Position numbers and translations under genes: made by a program | Source: Cynocephalus volans | Taxonomy: Eukaryota; Chordata; Mammalia; Dermoptera; Cynocephalidae | NCBI RefSeq assembly: GCF_027409185.1 | Contig: NC_084464.1 | Coordinates: 42,507,095 to 42,571,094 of the forward strand | DNA: 64,000 nt | Reading direction: 5' to 3' | The notes under the pieces: model-generated | Told to the model about the DNA's origin: nothing | The model's database searches: none | Seen by the model: the letters and a program-made list of their open reading frames with translations, nothing else | In this document: positions 33,820 through 46,159 of the stretch, in pieces | Layout of the letters: every line of letters begins with the position of its first letter | How positions within the stretch are numbered: the stretch's first letter is position 1

Positions 33820-35410
33820 CTAGCGCCTGAGACTTTACCCAAAGAGTCTGCTAACACCAAATCAGAGGGGTCCCTCTACTCAACCCCCAAACTGACATCA
33901 CTTCACACTTCATCCATTTTAGGACCCACAAAACTGAAAATCTCCAGAACCTTAACTCTTCCCCCATCCCCAAAGAAGGATGATCTTTCCCCCAGCAATT
34001 ATCCTCTCACTCTTGCAGGCCTGCTTCACATCCCTCGTACAAGAGCTACTCCAAGACTGGTCCCAACCTGCTACCATGGGTTTCCCATCATGGTACATGA
34101 TAAATATATGCCACCCCATGTCCTTAACCTTTACTTACTATAGGATTAGCCAATGCTGCCCCAGAGCAGTGTAACATTATAGGAAGACTTCTACTGGCAC
34201 TCTTTTTCGTCCTATCAGTAGGATGCTTCTTAGCAATTTCATTGTGGCAATGTCCCCTTTAAATTCTTTAGGCTCCCTAACCCTTCGCATCCTTCCCATG
34301 TTTTTCCTCCTATCTCAATGCTCCCCCTTACCTGGAACATGGAGGTTCCAGGTCTGCAGGAATGATGCAGTCCTCAATGAATCAGACTGGTCCCCGAATG
34401 ACTCATCTGTCTCCCACTTCGTGAGAAACTTTTTGTGGTTACCCCCATCCCTGTCAATGCAGCCCACAATGTTTCCACAAATGTCTCTTCACTTTCCTCT
34501 AATCTCACCTCAGTGGGGACTGTCAGCATTGTGCGGGGCCTGCCCACACTCTCCCTTACTAACACCAAATGCTACCACTTACTTACCCCCTCCTCATCCA
34601 TGCCCTAAAACCAGAACATATTTCCTTTATAAAACGTTATGCTGTTGCCTGCCCCCCAATGCAATTTCTTGCATATTCATTTGGCTCATCCCTGACATCA
34701 CCGTCCAGACAGACGGGACTGGGACTAACTTGCCCCCCCCCACTCAGGAAGTGCCCCCTTCTCCTGTAGGGCACTAATTGTACCGTTTAATTGGGGCAGG
34801 GATCCTTCCTGCAACTGGAACTGGCATAGTGGGCCTTGCTACTGCCTCTCAATTCTATCGAAAACTCTCAGAAGAACCAAGTATAGCTAGCATCTCTTCC
34901 CTCCAGTGATAGGTCACCTCACTCACGACAGTTGACAGTCACTTTACAGAACTGTTGGGCCCTTTACTTCCTTACAGGTGAGAAGGAAGGCACCTGACTC
35001 TTCTTGGGGGAGGAATGCTGTTATTATGTAAATGAGTCCGGGGTGATCCAAAACAACTTAAACCAGTTCACTGAACCCTTGGATACCCTGGCTTATGCCC
35101 CTACTAGGACCCCTAACTGTGCTGGGACTCATCCTGCTTTTTGGTCCCTGTCTCTTTTGGTGTATCTCTAATTTCTTGCAGGAACGTATGCAGGCATTCA
35201 CCAACCAAAGGTTGCTGAACTGTTCCTGCAAGGAGGATATCAACCCCTCAGAATCAGCGACCCTTCCCAGAGGAATACAGCCTCCCCACATGAAACCAAT
35301 ACCCCGCCACCTAAATCTTTTATTTTTTCCATATCTTCCCCCATCTCCAGCAGGAAGAAGCTTCAGAAGAAGGAGACCTCCGCCCCTTTCCCCTTTTTCC
35401 TATACTTAAA
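33820..35410 (+). pseudogene. env: Outer ERV env remnant
   Basis: Downstream of integrase, broken frames give envelope text: a surface subunit with CLPP-like and N-linked sites (about 34600-34700), a fusion-peptide-like Gly/Ala-rich stretch at about 34790-34850 (GAGILPATGTGIVGLATA), and a membrane-spanning segment at about 35098-35175 (LLGPLTVLGLILLFGPCLF) with a short tail. Stops and shifts interrupt every part. A purine-rich tract (AAAAGGCAGGAA) precedes the LTR. Confidence 0.82.
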
Positions 35411-35419
35411 AGGCAGGAA

Positions 35420-35782
35420 TAATAGATCTGCAACATAACCAGCGCCACTTTAGACAAGCCCAAGTACAAAATGGCACCCACCTCCTCCCCTCGTCTCCCC
35501 TCCCCCCATCCCTTTAGGAGAAGCCTCCTGACTTAAACAGAAACCCCTTTTGCTTCCACAAGGATGCAGTTGTCCACCCTGATCCACATTAGCATAATGA
35601 CCCTCCTTGATGGTATCAGCCAGCCCTTGGCGCACTATATAAGCTCTACCACCCCCACAGCTGGTGCTGTCCACCATTTTCAGGGCAGCCCTGGGCCCTG
35701 TGCCACGCTGAGCACAGCCCAGCAGATTTCTTTCTTTACTAAAGCTTCAATGGTACCCGGCATCTCAGCTGACTTTCTTTCA
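35420..35782 (+). repeat. 3' LTR of outer ERV
   Basis: 363 bp, TAATAGATCTGC to CTTTCTTTCA. TATATAA at 35636-35642. The poly(A) signal has changed to ACTAAA, where the 5' LTR keeps AATAAA. Confidence 0.88.
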
Positions 35783-35850
35783 GGGATGTTGTGAGGATTG
35801 TTTGAGGTGATACCTGTGATGTCCTTAGAACACACTTGGCTCATAGTTGA
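35783..35850 (+). repeat. MIR, right half, with right TSD copy
   Basis: GGGAT (35783-35787) followed by 'gttgtgaggattgtttgagg' and 'cttggctcatagttgatgctcaa' continues the MIR of 23230-23314. Confidence 0.82.
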
Positions 35851-36052
35851 TGCTCAACCAATGCTCATTCTTGTGCCTGGAGGGAAAGAAAGTAGGAGAG
35901 AGAGGGGAGGCGGGTGATTCAGCCCAGGCTGTGTAAGCCCTGCAGAGCCTGGTGCTGTAAACAGAGAACCAAAGGTGAGACCTCCATTCTGAGAAAGGCC
36001 ACTCTGGTCATTCAGGGGATAAAGATAGGTGTGCATGGACCAGTTAGGAGGT

Positions 36053-36611
36053 TGTTGCTTTGCCTCCCATGTATTTGTCACCCTTTTTCCCCTGGGTGAC
36101 AGAGCCACCAAAGATTACTCAAAGCCCATCTATTCTGAGCAGTGAGAAGCCCCAAAAAGGGATTAATCTCCCAGAACCCTCAAAATAGAGACATTCCTTC
36201 TGTTTGGGAAATTAACCACGAATTGGGGTTCTCTTCCTGAATTTATTCTGTAGACCAGGAAGTTACAGGAAAAGAACACAGGTGGGTTTTTTGCTAAGTA
36301 CAGTTTAACAAGTTTAACAATAGACATTCCATAATGCAATTTTCAAGAAGTTAAGTTGATCCACCAACAAAAGCTTGATCTCAGCAAACATTCCTTCTCC
36401 CTACAGCAGCTTCCCAGTATCTTTACATATCAATCAGTAAACCTGTCGGTGTTTGAGCCAGCAACCTTGCTGTGCTACAATTATTTATCTTACAACAGAT
36501 ACTATATAGCCTGGGGAAAATTTCCTGTCCTTTGCAAGGTCAATATTTGAAACTGCAAGGCTTTGGAAAACCAGGTCCTGTGAAGTACATTTGTTTTATG
36601 CATACTTCACA
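36053..36611 (-). repeat. Solo LTR (family A), minus orientation, perfect 6-bp TSD
   Basis: Reading minus, it begins TGTGAAGTATG and ends GCAACA. GGAGGT occurs at 36047-36052 and 36612-36617. It matches the LTR at 10301-10864 along its full length with scattered differences and a few indels. No internal retroviral sequence adjoins it. Confidence 0.9.
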
Positions 36612-36966
36612 GGAGGTGACTGTGGGGGCTCAGCACCTGGAGCCTGTATTCTCTCTCTCCATCCTAAACAAGTCCTCTTCCCACTTCAATTCCTCTTCCT
36701 TGGGGCCTGTTTTTCCTTTCTTCTGACCTATTCCTCACTTTGGGAATGGGAATGTGTACCCAATGTCTGTTCCATCGTTGTATCTTGGAAGTAGATAAAT
36801 TTGTTTTTGACTTTTATAGGTTAACGGCTAGAAGGAGTTTTGCCCTTGGTCTCAGATGAGACTTTGGACTTTTAAGTTGGTTCCCATTCTGGACCACACC
36901 CCCTCCTGTCACACAGGGTCACAGGTGGTTAAGAAGGAATTGCTGAGCACACCTCGGACAGCAGTT

Positions 36967-37388
36967 ATGGTGACTGGGCCCACTGTTGGGAACCTCCTCA
37001 AAGAGGAGACCTGCAGCATCTGGCCAGAATACATGAGGGACCCTGTGAGCATCTTCTGTGGCCACAGCTCCTGCCAGCCCTGCATCACCAAGTTCTGTGT
37101 CACTTTCAGATTCCCAAAGGGAGCCATGTGCTGGCCATTCTGCAAGAAGCCATTTCAAGAGGTGAAATCAGGCCTAACTGGATTTTGGCCAGTTTGGTCT
37201 CCAGCTTCCTAACACTTGAGCCCATGAGTGAGAATCCAGTATGGTTTGATTCTGTGAGCAGCACAGGGAGAAGGCCTTTTTCTATTGCCAGAAGGACAAG
37301 CAACTCCTCTGTGTGGACTGCCAAGACTTCACAGAGCACAAATGCCACTCAGTGCTGCAGAAGGAGGAAGATGTTAGGTCCTACCAGG
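36967..37388 (+). pseudogene. TRIM first exon: RING and B-box
   Basis: ATG 36967 opens MVTGPTVGNLL, then the RING: EETCSIWPEYMRDPV, CGHSSCQPC and CWPFCKKPF. The second zinc-ligand Cys is Trp (TGG for TGC), and an extra Trp disturbs the last CPxC. A frameshift near 37160 moves the downstream text (IRPNWILASLV) to another frame. The B-box (FFYCQKDKQLLCVDCQDF, TEHKCHSV) lies in a third context at 37270-37350. A donor-like GTAGGC follows CAG at 37388. Confidence 0.85.
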
Positions 37389-37816
37389 TAGGCAAATCCG
37401 TTTGCTGTCCTGTCTATACCAGGGACAAACCATTGGGTGGTTTCCTTTTTTACTGGCTTTAGCACTGCTACAGAATAACAAGATATTGTATTTGAAACAG
37501 TTCTACATGCAACAATAGTTTATCTTTATATCCTGAATTATACAATTAAAAATTACTAGCAAATGCAAACTACCTCACTTCTAAAATTCTCAGGCACCAG
37601 AAAGCATCATAATTTGTCTACATAGAAATTTCAATGTTGCTACAGGATTTCACATTCCTCTGGGAATCCCCTGGAGACTTTTGGGTTTGAGGAAACATCA
37701 CAGGACAAAAAATTGAAATTGGCAAAAAAGCAATGGACATATAGGGCTTTGGTTTGGGTTGGACTCTACTATCTGGGCAAATAAATATGCCATGTTTTTT
37801 CTACAAAAGTGTAACC

Positions 37817-38262
37817 TGGTGTATTAGTTCATTTTGTTGTTGTTGTTGTTGCTTATAATAGAATACCTGAAACTGGGTAATTTATAAAGAAAAGAATTTC
37901 ATTTGGCTTACAGTTCTGGGACAGCTACATCAGGTATGGGTCTCAGGCTGCTACTTCTTATGGCCAAGAGTGGCAGGCAGCCAGCAAGTACAAGCACATC
38001 TCATGGCAAAAGAAGAGGGGAGGGGGTGGAAGGAAGGGGAGACGGAGAGAGAGAGAGAGAGGGAGGGAGGAGGTTCCAGGGTCCTTTTAAACAACCAGTT
38101 CTCGCAGGAACTAATAAATTGAGAACTCACTTGTTACCCTCACCAGAGTATTAATCTATTCATGACAAAGGGATCTGCCCCCATGACCCCAACTGCTCCC
38201 AACATTGCCAAGTTGGGGACCAGATTTCGGCATGAATTTTGCAGGGACAACACATCCAAATT
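37817..38262 (-). repeat. MaLR (MST-type) LTR in TRIM intron
   Basis: Starts 'gtattagttcattttg' with 'cctgaaactgggtaatttataaag' and ends with 'attaatctattcatgacaaagggatctgcccccatgacc': the reverse-orientation layout of an MST LTR. Confidence 0.82.
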
Positions 38263-38660
38263 CTATCATTCCACCCCTGCACCCCCAAAACTCATGTCCC
38301 TCTCACATACAAAATACAATCATTCTATCCCAACAGTCCCCAAAGTCTTAGCTTGTTCCAGCACCAACTTAAAAGTCCAAAGTCCAAAGTCTCATCTGAG
38401 ACCAAAAGCAAAACTCCTTCTAGCCATGAACCTGTAAAAATCAAAAATAAATGTATCTACTCCCAAGATACAATGATGGAACAGACGTCAGGTACATATT
38501 CCCATTCCAAAAGTTAGGAATAGGCCAGAAGAGAGGAAAAACAGGCCCCAATCAAGTCTGAAAGCCAGCAGGGCAAGCATTAAATCTTAAAGCTCCAAAA
38601 TAATTTTCTTTGATTCCAAGTCCTGCATACTGGGCACAACGGGAGAACCTAAATAATACA
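38263..38660 (-). mobile_element. MaLR internal sequence
   Basis: The text 'tcattccacccctgcaccccc', 'aacagtccccaaagtctta' and 'cttaaagctccaaaataattttc' is the typical internal region of MST/THE1 elements, continuous with the LTR to its left. Confidence 0.75.
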
Positions 38661-38664
38661 CCTG

Positions 38665-39930
38665 GGTATATTAATTTTTTTGGTGGAGGGAGATTAAAAC
38701 TGCAAAATCTAACTGAAGCTTGAAATGGACTCCATCTTACTTAATAAACTAAAGGAAAAGCACGGAAGGAACTGAACCTCAGGTGTGACTACTACCAGAC
38801 ACTCGAATGCAACTGGCTCCATACCTCTTACTTCCTGTTTTCTCTGTACTGGCTCAATTGTATCAGACCCATTTTTTCTACAATCTGTAATCACAGCCAT
38901 CTCTAGGTTCATAACTATTATTTCTGCCAACAAAGAAGGATAGAGTCACTCTCTCTGCCTAGAAATAGAAAATTCCAGGCAAGAACTTCAAATCAAGGGC
39001 ATGAATCCTGGCATGTCTGGTGCTGTGTAGAGCTGGGAGACTGGCCAAAGAGTGAGCCAGCAGCAAGCTTTAGGTTCAGGAGCTGATCTGGAAATCAAAC
39101 ACCCCAGTGCATCAGCCTATCAAGATAGGCACATTCATGCTGAAGCAACAAACAACTCTCATAGCTCAATGGCTTTTTTTAAAAAAAGATTCCTTTCTTT
39201 CCCAGCTATCTGTCCATTGCAGGTTGCTGGGGGGGGGTTTACTCATTGCAGTCACCTGGACATCCAGGATCACTAAACAGCCAAAATCTGCAACACTGGT
39301 CATTACCATTCCAGTGAAGAAAAAAGAGAGTTCTTCAGGATCTTGCATTAGCAGTTCAATGCCAACTCCAGGAGAAATTTACATCACTTCTGCTAACAGC
39401 TCATTGGACAATACTAACATGGCACCCTCTCCCCTCCACACACCACACTAGGACCAGGAAGTTCAATTCTCCCATGTTCCCAGAAAGGAAAGATCCAAAA
39501 ATATTTAGTGGACAACACTGATGATACAACACCTTATCAATGAGCATCCTAGACTGATCAATAGTAGCTGGGGATGGGGGTGGAGCTGCTCAGGAGATTG
39601 TAAGGAGATGAATGATCTCAACTGAACCACAGTCAAGGGTGCATGGGCACTTCTGGGAAGAAAGAAGGCACTGAACTGGTTGGGTTAATACTAACAAACA
39701 AACAATGTCTACCATACTGAGTAAAGAGTGAGAAAAAGGCTGTGCACCTAAAATAAAATCTTATCAGTCTACACTTGTTCATTGGGACCCATATATTGCA
39801 ACCCTAGGACAAATGAGCCCTACATTTTTCTTCTAAAAAAAACCTCTGTTCCCAATCTCCTGAGTTATCTTTAATTTCTGAGAAACCCAAGGAGGTATTA
39901 ACATTGACTTTTAGAGAGACTCCATTTTTG
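38665..39930. other. TRIM intron, unassigned
   Basis: Probably more decayed MaLR internal sequence at the left, then nothing I can name. No exon recognised. Confidence 0.4.
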
Positions 39931-39936
39931 TAAGTG

Positions 39937-40290
39937 TCTTAGTCGGCTCCAGCTGCTAAAACAAAATATCATAGACTGGGTGGCTTAAACAACAGAAATT
40001 TATTTCTCATAGTTATGGAGGCTGAGAAGCCCAGGATCAAGGTGCCTGCTGATTTGGTTTCTGGTGAGGCCTCTCTTCCCACCTTGCAGACAGCCACCTT
40101 CTCTCTGTGTCCTCACAACGCAGAAAAAGACAGCATTTTTTCTTATCTGGGCACCAGCCCTTTCAGATAAAGGTTCCACTCTCAGGACCTCATTTAACCT
40201 TTATCACCGCCTCACAGGTCCTATCTCCAACTAAAGTCACATTGTGGGTGGTTAGGGCTTTAATATACAAATTGGGGGAGGGGGGCCTTC
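39937..40290 (-). repeat. MaLR MLT1-type LTR
   Basis: Starts 'gtgtcttagtcggctccagctgctaaaac', with 'catagactgggtggcttaaacaacagaaatttatttctcat' and 'ggtgaggcctctcttccc': reverse-orientation MLT1 LTR. Confidence 0.8.
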
Positions 40291-40299
40291 GGTCCATAA

Positions 40300-41515
40300 T
40301 ATCTTACCTCAAAGTTTCTTCCTTCACTACCAACACCTGACTTTCTCCTTCCTTCCACCGTTATCACTGCTAGCTTGCTCTTCAGCCAGTCTCTGCAGAA
40401 CACCAGACATGCCAGTACTCAGGCTCTTATTTCCATCACTGAGTGTAACTTCATTCTCTAAAAAAAGAGGCCATCAACAAAGCAATCAATAGGAGAACTG
40501 AAGAGCAGGGAGAAGTGTTCTTCATCAGACAAATGGTTAGAGTGAGGCAGGACAGTCAGGGAAAGTTTGCTGGAAGAATCCCCCACTTAACAATCCCCAA
40601 TACCAACTTCAGTGTCCCCTAATTGTATATAACCTTTGTCCTATTCCTGACCACATGAATAATTCACTCCCTCATTCCATTTCTGTATCACTTTTTCCAT
40701 GAGCCCTTTTGGATCTCTACGGATTTACTTGTGAATTATCATTAACCTGGTTTAGGATGATATGAATCCTTGGAAATATGGACATGTTGAACTAAAACTC
40801 CTAATTCACAAAGAATAGGACCAAAGCCAGAGCTGCTTGGTGAGTCTGAAGGAAGAGAGGGAGGAGACTGAGAAGATGAAGCAGACGGGAGAACAGGCGA
40901 AACAGGATGTAAGAGTGGGCGAGCCATGCCCTGCTCCTCTACTTGAGGTTTCCAGCTAAGAGACTCAGGTTGCTTTTCAAAAGGACGATACCACTTTCCT
41001 CTTCTAGCCTGAGTACTCATGTAAAGATGAAAGGGAAAGAAAGGAAGAGATAGGTTCTCATCTCAAGGGGAAGATGAGAGATCCAACAACATGTGCTTGG
41101 ACAAAAAATGGAGTCACAGCCACCTGGTGCGGAGAACAGCACAAGATCTAAGAAGAAATAAAGTTTCCTTAGATTCCACTTTTGACCTTTCAATTTAACT
41201 ATAAGTGAATTTCCATTATATCAATTTCCACCCTCTAAAGTTCCCACTCACTTAACTACACTAATCTGTTCATATTTTCCAGACTTCTGTGAAAAAATTG
41301 AGACCCGAGGAAGCAAACTGTTTCATGACAAGGCTAGGACTCTAAATGGTGCGTGGTAGCCAATCCTCAGAGTTCAGCCCTATTTTTTATGCTAAATTTC
41401 ATACACGCTCACTACCTACTGCTAAATTCTGGGAAACAAATACAGAAATCTATGAAGGTCTAATAAACAAGTTACTGGTGATCCTTCATGTGTGCTGTTC
41501 ATTGGGACTCCACAT
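40300..41515. other. TRIM intron, unassigned
   Basis: No exon or named repeat. A 92-codon reverse-strand open stretch (40742-41020), Ser/Pro-rich, lacks any recognisable domain. Confidence 0.4.
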
Positions 41516-41520
41516 TCCAG

Positions 41521-41780
41521 ACCATCAATGCCCTTTTACTTCCCAAGAACCACGATGCAAATCAAGAAGGAGCAGGTTGTGTCTGAGCACAGACAGGCTT
41601 GGGAGCTCTCAAAGCCCAGGAGCAACTCTTCCTGTCCCAAATGTTGGCAGTCGAGAAGGAGCTCACCAGCGGAAAAGATAAATATGTCACTCAGATATCC
41701 AAGGAACTGACCTATCTTGAGAGACTGATAAGTAAGGTGGAGAAGACTTCTCACTCAGGGATGGAGATTGTTAAGATGAC
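41521..41780 (+). pseudogene. TRIM coiled-coil exon
   Basis: After an acceptor-like ...CCAG the text reads IKKEQVVSEHRQAWEL, then after a one-base shift near 41605 continues as LKAQEQLFLSQMLAVEKELTSG and KDKYVTQISKELTYLERLISKVEK. This is the heptad-patterned second half of a TRIM coiled coil. The donor site is not clear. Confidence 0.78.
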
Positions 41781-42026
41781 AACAAAAGGGCACATCTCCT
41801 CTTCCCCACATACCTCTCTTCTCCATCTTTACCACAGTCATCCTACACCCTATCATTCTAAGAATAATTTCCAACATGCATTAAGTCCTTTTTCTAGTAT
41901 ATGCTTGGTGGTAGGATTGTTACAGATGTGAGGAGGAAATAGACCTCAGCCCTTAGAACTTGTCACTTTCACAACCAAGAAGAGTTCAGGGAAAATGAGC
42001 TCTGCTATCTCTACTTTTTTTTTTAG

Positions 42027-42050
42027 GATGTGAAGAAATCAGACAAAAGG
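42027..42050 (+). pseudogene. TRIM micro-exon (23 bp type)
   Basis: 'ttttttttag' followed by GATGTGAAGAAATCAGACAAAAG and GTAAGA gives DVKKSDK, matching the short conserved exon that follows the coiled coil in many TRIM genes. Splice sites look intact. Confidence 0.65.
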
Positions 42051-42742
42051 TAAGACTCCCCTTGTCTATCCAACCCAGACTGCCCAGTACCATCAAATCA
42101 CAAACATCCTTTCCCCAAACATGACAGTTGGCACACAGTACTGCAACTACCTGACAAGACAGATTCTGAATGGAGACTCGGAGGTAAACATGACTGCATG
42201 ACTGTTACAGGAAAGTTTTTCCAGCTCCTGATTTCTGTGAGGAAGAACACATCTAGCCTCTGTCCACCCTTACCATATATTTCCCAGAGAATGTGGAGTA
42301 CTTTATATAACTAATAAATGCTGTAAAGTAGTTGGCCACCTTAGCCTACAACCTCACTTAATCCTCTTGGGAAAAAGCCTGCAACAAACCCTGATTCCCC
42401 TCTCCTTGTCCCTGCTGCAAGCTATGGAAGAACCTGTCCAGGGAGAGCTGTGCTGGACCAGCCCTGCCACGATGGGGTGGGTGGAGTATCTAATTCTGGG
42501 GTTCAGTATTAAGAAGTCATTGGGCTCTCAAAACTATACTATATCTATTAACTTCGATGTTATCTGTCCCAGAAATGATGACTGGATCTTCTTTCTACCT
42601 TATCCTGTTTTACTTCTCAAAAAGAGAATGGTCTGTTTATCAAAGGTTCCTTCACAGATGACAACAATGGTGATTGTGGATCATCCAACTCTGAGAGATG
42701 GGCTTTTGGGTCAACTAATGACTTTCTTTTCTTTCCCTCAGG

Positions 42743-42840
42743 TGGAAGTGAGTGCAGTTTCCAACACCATAGCTGTGTCCCCAGCCCTTGAACACCGAGT
42801 CCTTGAAATCACAAATAAGACTGATGTACTTCTGGAGAGT
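42743..42840 (+). pseudogene. TRIM linker exon before PRY/SPRY
   Basis: After TCAG the frame reads VEVSAVSNTIAVSPALEHRVLEI and on to LRHFRG, resembling the linker of MHC-region TRIM proteins. Its upstream frame is also open to 42367, but that lies in intronic sequence. Confidence 0.6.
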
Positions 42841-43059
42841 CTGAGGCATTTCAGAGGACAGAAGGGTATCTGCTGTTAGACTCTTGCTCTCCCTTCTACC
42901 TGACAGGAGAATTTATAATGGAATATTAGATTGTGGCTCTATTCTTTCAAAACCATTGTGTATTTGGGAAATAACATGTTTCTACACTAGGAATCACACT
43001 CATGGATGTGTTCTTTGAGATCAGTAAATCTGCGGAATCATAATAAAACCATTGAGCAC

Positions 43060-43225
43060 CTCTGGAACACCAGCATTGTGTCAGTGCTATCATTTGCTTC
43101 AGTATATTCACATTATTTATTATTCCTCATTTTACTTATGATGAAATTAAGGCTGAGAGAAATTATGCAGTTTCTTCAAGCTACACAATTAGGAGGCAAA
43201 GTCAAGATTCTGCTCTTTCCTACAT
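43060..43225 (+). repeat. MIR SINE
   Basis: 'ttattattcctcattttacttatgatgaaattaaggctgagag' and 'caagctacacaattaggaggcaaagtcaagattctgctc' is a MIR in reverse-complement-like layout; orientation not fixed. Confidence 0.6.
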
Positions 43226-43499
43226 CATATTCTAGTTTTCAAAGTGAGCTAACCCCACCACCACCACCAGTGTACTTTGTGTGTTTACCGACCAGGAGCT
43301 CTTACTGGGTTCACCTAGGGCAAGCTCAAGTCAAAATCTTCTGCCACTTCTGCCTCTGTTAAGTAAACCCTCAGTCTGTGGTGACCAATCCCCCATTTCT
43401 TCTTCCAGACACCATGTCAGTTGGCTTGGAGCCACACCAAGGGACATCTCAGAGCAGCTTAAGCACCAGGAGGAAGCAGCCGGGACAGCCTAAGGTGAA

Positions 43500-46130
43500 G
43501 CCTGATGTGGCAGCTAAATTGAGTGAGTTTCCACCTTGAATGTAAAAAGAGGCCATGGTCTTTCCTTCCTGCTGTAAGTAAAGGACACTGGGAAGCCCTC
43601 CTCCCCCTCCCCACTTTGTGGCACTTGGACTCTCCACAAGTCCAAGAGTGAACACATTTCCCGAGGTCCTAAGGATCCCTGAGAATCATTCTCAGAGTCT
43701 ACTGGAAAAGAAATAGTAGTCTTGTGCAAAAAGAAGTCTTCCACGTTTTCTGTTTTACTGTCTAGTTTTGTTTGTTTAATTTCTGTGAGATCAGAGAATT
43801 GAAATGTTGTCATATCAGTGAAACTTAGTCAATACATATCTTCTCCAAAATTCTCCATCAAGAAGATGTGGGAATCCAACCTCATAAAACAATAATGAAA
43901 TACTGGGGAGCAATCAGGTATAGGGACATGTCTAAGTATAATATGCTAAGGTCACACAGTCTGTAGACTGTTTAGTCAGGGCACAGCCCAGTCTGGCTTC
44001 CGTGGGATTTTGAAGCCTGTGCTGTCCCCACTCCATGGTGCTGCCTCTCCAACCCTGCAGCCCAGTGACCAAGAGAAGGGTCAGGCCAGGATCAAAGCAG
44101 GCACTAGCATCACCAGGCACCAGGGAGACAGGAAATCCAAGTAGGGGTGGCCCCAGTCTATGTTCATCCCACTGCTCTCACCCTCCCAGAGGCACCATCA
44201 TGGCCATCGGCATTGTTGGGCAATAGAAGTTATAGAGAGGAAGTAAAGGACAGAGATGAGAGCCGTCTCCATCTCGCCATCTGGCATGGAGCCAGAGCCT
44301 AATGTCCACATCCCAAGGAACCAAGGATATAATTCCTGGTACTGGGGCCTGTGTTCTGCTCTCAGATTTGATGAAAGAGGATGGACAGAGTGCTGCTTCA
44401 ATGGAAATTAGCCTAAAAGGGGAAATGGAAAGACAGCGGTTTATATTATAGAAAAACATTTGTAAGACGATGAGGCTGTGTCAAGATAATTCAAGAGGGA
44501 AAATGAGTCACAGTAGCTCCTTCCTTGAGCCTGTGGCATAACAGTGACCAGTGTCCCAGCATGGAGGCTGGGTCTGACCCCAACAGCAGCAGCCCAGCTG
44601 TGTCTACTCTCTGGGGACAGCAGTCATATTACCGCAGCTGCATGACTGGGGAATGGAATCAGCCACTGCCCCACTGAAGTCTGTGTGCCCAACACACCTG
44701 ACAGCTTCTTTCTCTGACTGGCCCTGAGAAAATAACACTAAGAAAGGAAGGTGAAGCTACAGAAAGTCATGATGGCAAGATGTTGGAACTTAGAGGAAGT
44801 AAAGACTTCAAAAACAATTCTAAATTATGTAGACGCAGGTAAATTAATTTTTAAAGGCTACCAAGGTTGGTAAGTGGTAGAATGTGGATGCAAACCAGGG
44901 GCTCTTGACTCCTCGTCCAGAGCTCTTTCCATGATGCCATGAGCAAGGACAAAGAGTGAAGGTCCCAGGAGAAGGGCTGAGGCTCATCTCCTCCCATTCC
45001 TGTTCCTCACTGAAAAGGTAGGACTCAAATGGAGCCAAACATTCAGGCCTCTGGAAGCCACAGGTCAGTCTCAGATGGTCTATTCTTTTCCTGGGTTGAG
45101 TGTAAGTTAAGGTATTTAACCATAAAGCTTTTAAGCCATGGACGAAAATAACAATGTAAGAGGTGGGAGCCAAGTGTCAAAAGGTTTCTGTTTTCTCCAC
45201 AAACAGTTCACGCCACCTCACAGAAATATTAATATAGAGAGAAAACTGAAGAATCAACCTTAGCTATAGGAAGAATTTCAGAAAGACAGTTTACCTCTTG
45301 GGTATCAGCACATATGCTCTAGAAAGCTATTTAGGGACAGGATTGTATGCATAAAGCTGAGACCACTTTAGCATTCACAGTCAACACAGACAACATTCCT
45401 TCCTTCCTGGTGGCATCTGCCCAACATCGATAAATATCTGAAAACAAAATAATGGAAGACCCTCAAAAGTCTGTGTTGAGGAAGCGGTTGTGCTTAAAAC
45501 AGCATAGTGAGAAAAGTTTGAGATTCTCTGGTAGAAAAACCAACAATTCAGATTAAGGCGTTTTAAGAGAAATGATGATTTTCTACTCCTTTTAGGGGCC
45601 ATGCCCATCAACCAGGAGGGAGACCAAAGGGCACCTGGGCTTTTTGTGAATCACAGGTTGAGGTATCCATATCAGCCATCAGTGGCCTGTGCAGCAGCAG
45701 CCACAGGATGTGAGTAATGGAAATTAAATGGTAGAGACCAATAGAAATTCCCCTTTCCTTAGGTGGGGGACAAACAATACAGGCAAAGTGAGGCCAACCC
45801 CAGTGGTCATACTGAGCTGCTCTACAGTCTGAGGCAGCCACTGACCAGACACACACACACCTCGCCTTTTGAGACTCAGCTTCTCTTCTGCATAGGAGAA
45901 TTAACATTTTCCCTCTGTCCCTCTCAGGTTCATCTTGAATTTTTAAACATGTTCTATGCATATTGTAAAATACTATGTCATTTTAAGACACTGTGACATT
46001 ATTCATTAATAATAATAAAGACTGTCCCATCTTGTGGAGGAGGAAAGTGAGGAATGAATTGCTGAAGTGATTTGCACCAAGTCTAGCCAGGGGTAGGTAG
46101 TATGTTGGTGTCCTGTTTCCAGTGCTGTGC
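43500..46130. other. TRIM intron, mostly unassigned
   Basis: No exon recognised between the linker region and the SPRY exon, apart from a possible small exon at 43410-43520. The stretch 46000-46130 resembles a MIR ('gtggaggaggaaagtgaggaatgaattgctgaagtgatttgc'). Confidence 0.4.
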
Positions 46131-46159
46131 AGCTCTAACCCTCAGTCTTTCTCTCCAAC

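Larger units (their letters stand above)
23315..35782 (+). mobile_element. Outer class I ERV, tRNA-Phe primer type (ERV-F/H-like), carrying a nested provirus
   Basis: Paired LTRs (23315-23680 and 35420-35782) and a 5-bp TSD, GGGAT, define one insertion into a MIR. The primer site at 23684-23701 fits tRNA-Phe. Gag capsid remnants (to 24928), pol from mid RT (31946 on), a truncated integrase and an env with a fusion-peptide-like stretch and transmembrane segment follow. All frames are broken. By eye the two LTRs differ at roughly 7 percent of positions, more than the inner provirus LTRs, agreeing with the nesting order. The portion from mid capsid through the N-terminal half of RT is missing at the place where the inner provirus sits. 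The LTR ends are TA...CA where TG...CA is canonical. Confidence 0.88.

Noticed and set aside
42367-42879. 170-codon open frame as an independent gene
   Set aside because: Only its last third resembles a TRIM linker exon with an acceptor before it; the rest lies in intron-like sequence with no domain.
45608-45961. 117-codon reverse-strand frame in the TRIM intron
   Set aside because: No domain, no splice sites, and a repeat-like neighbourhood; probably chance.
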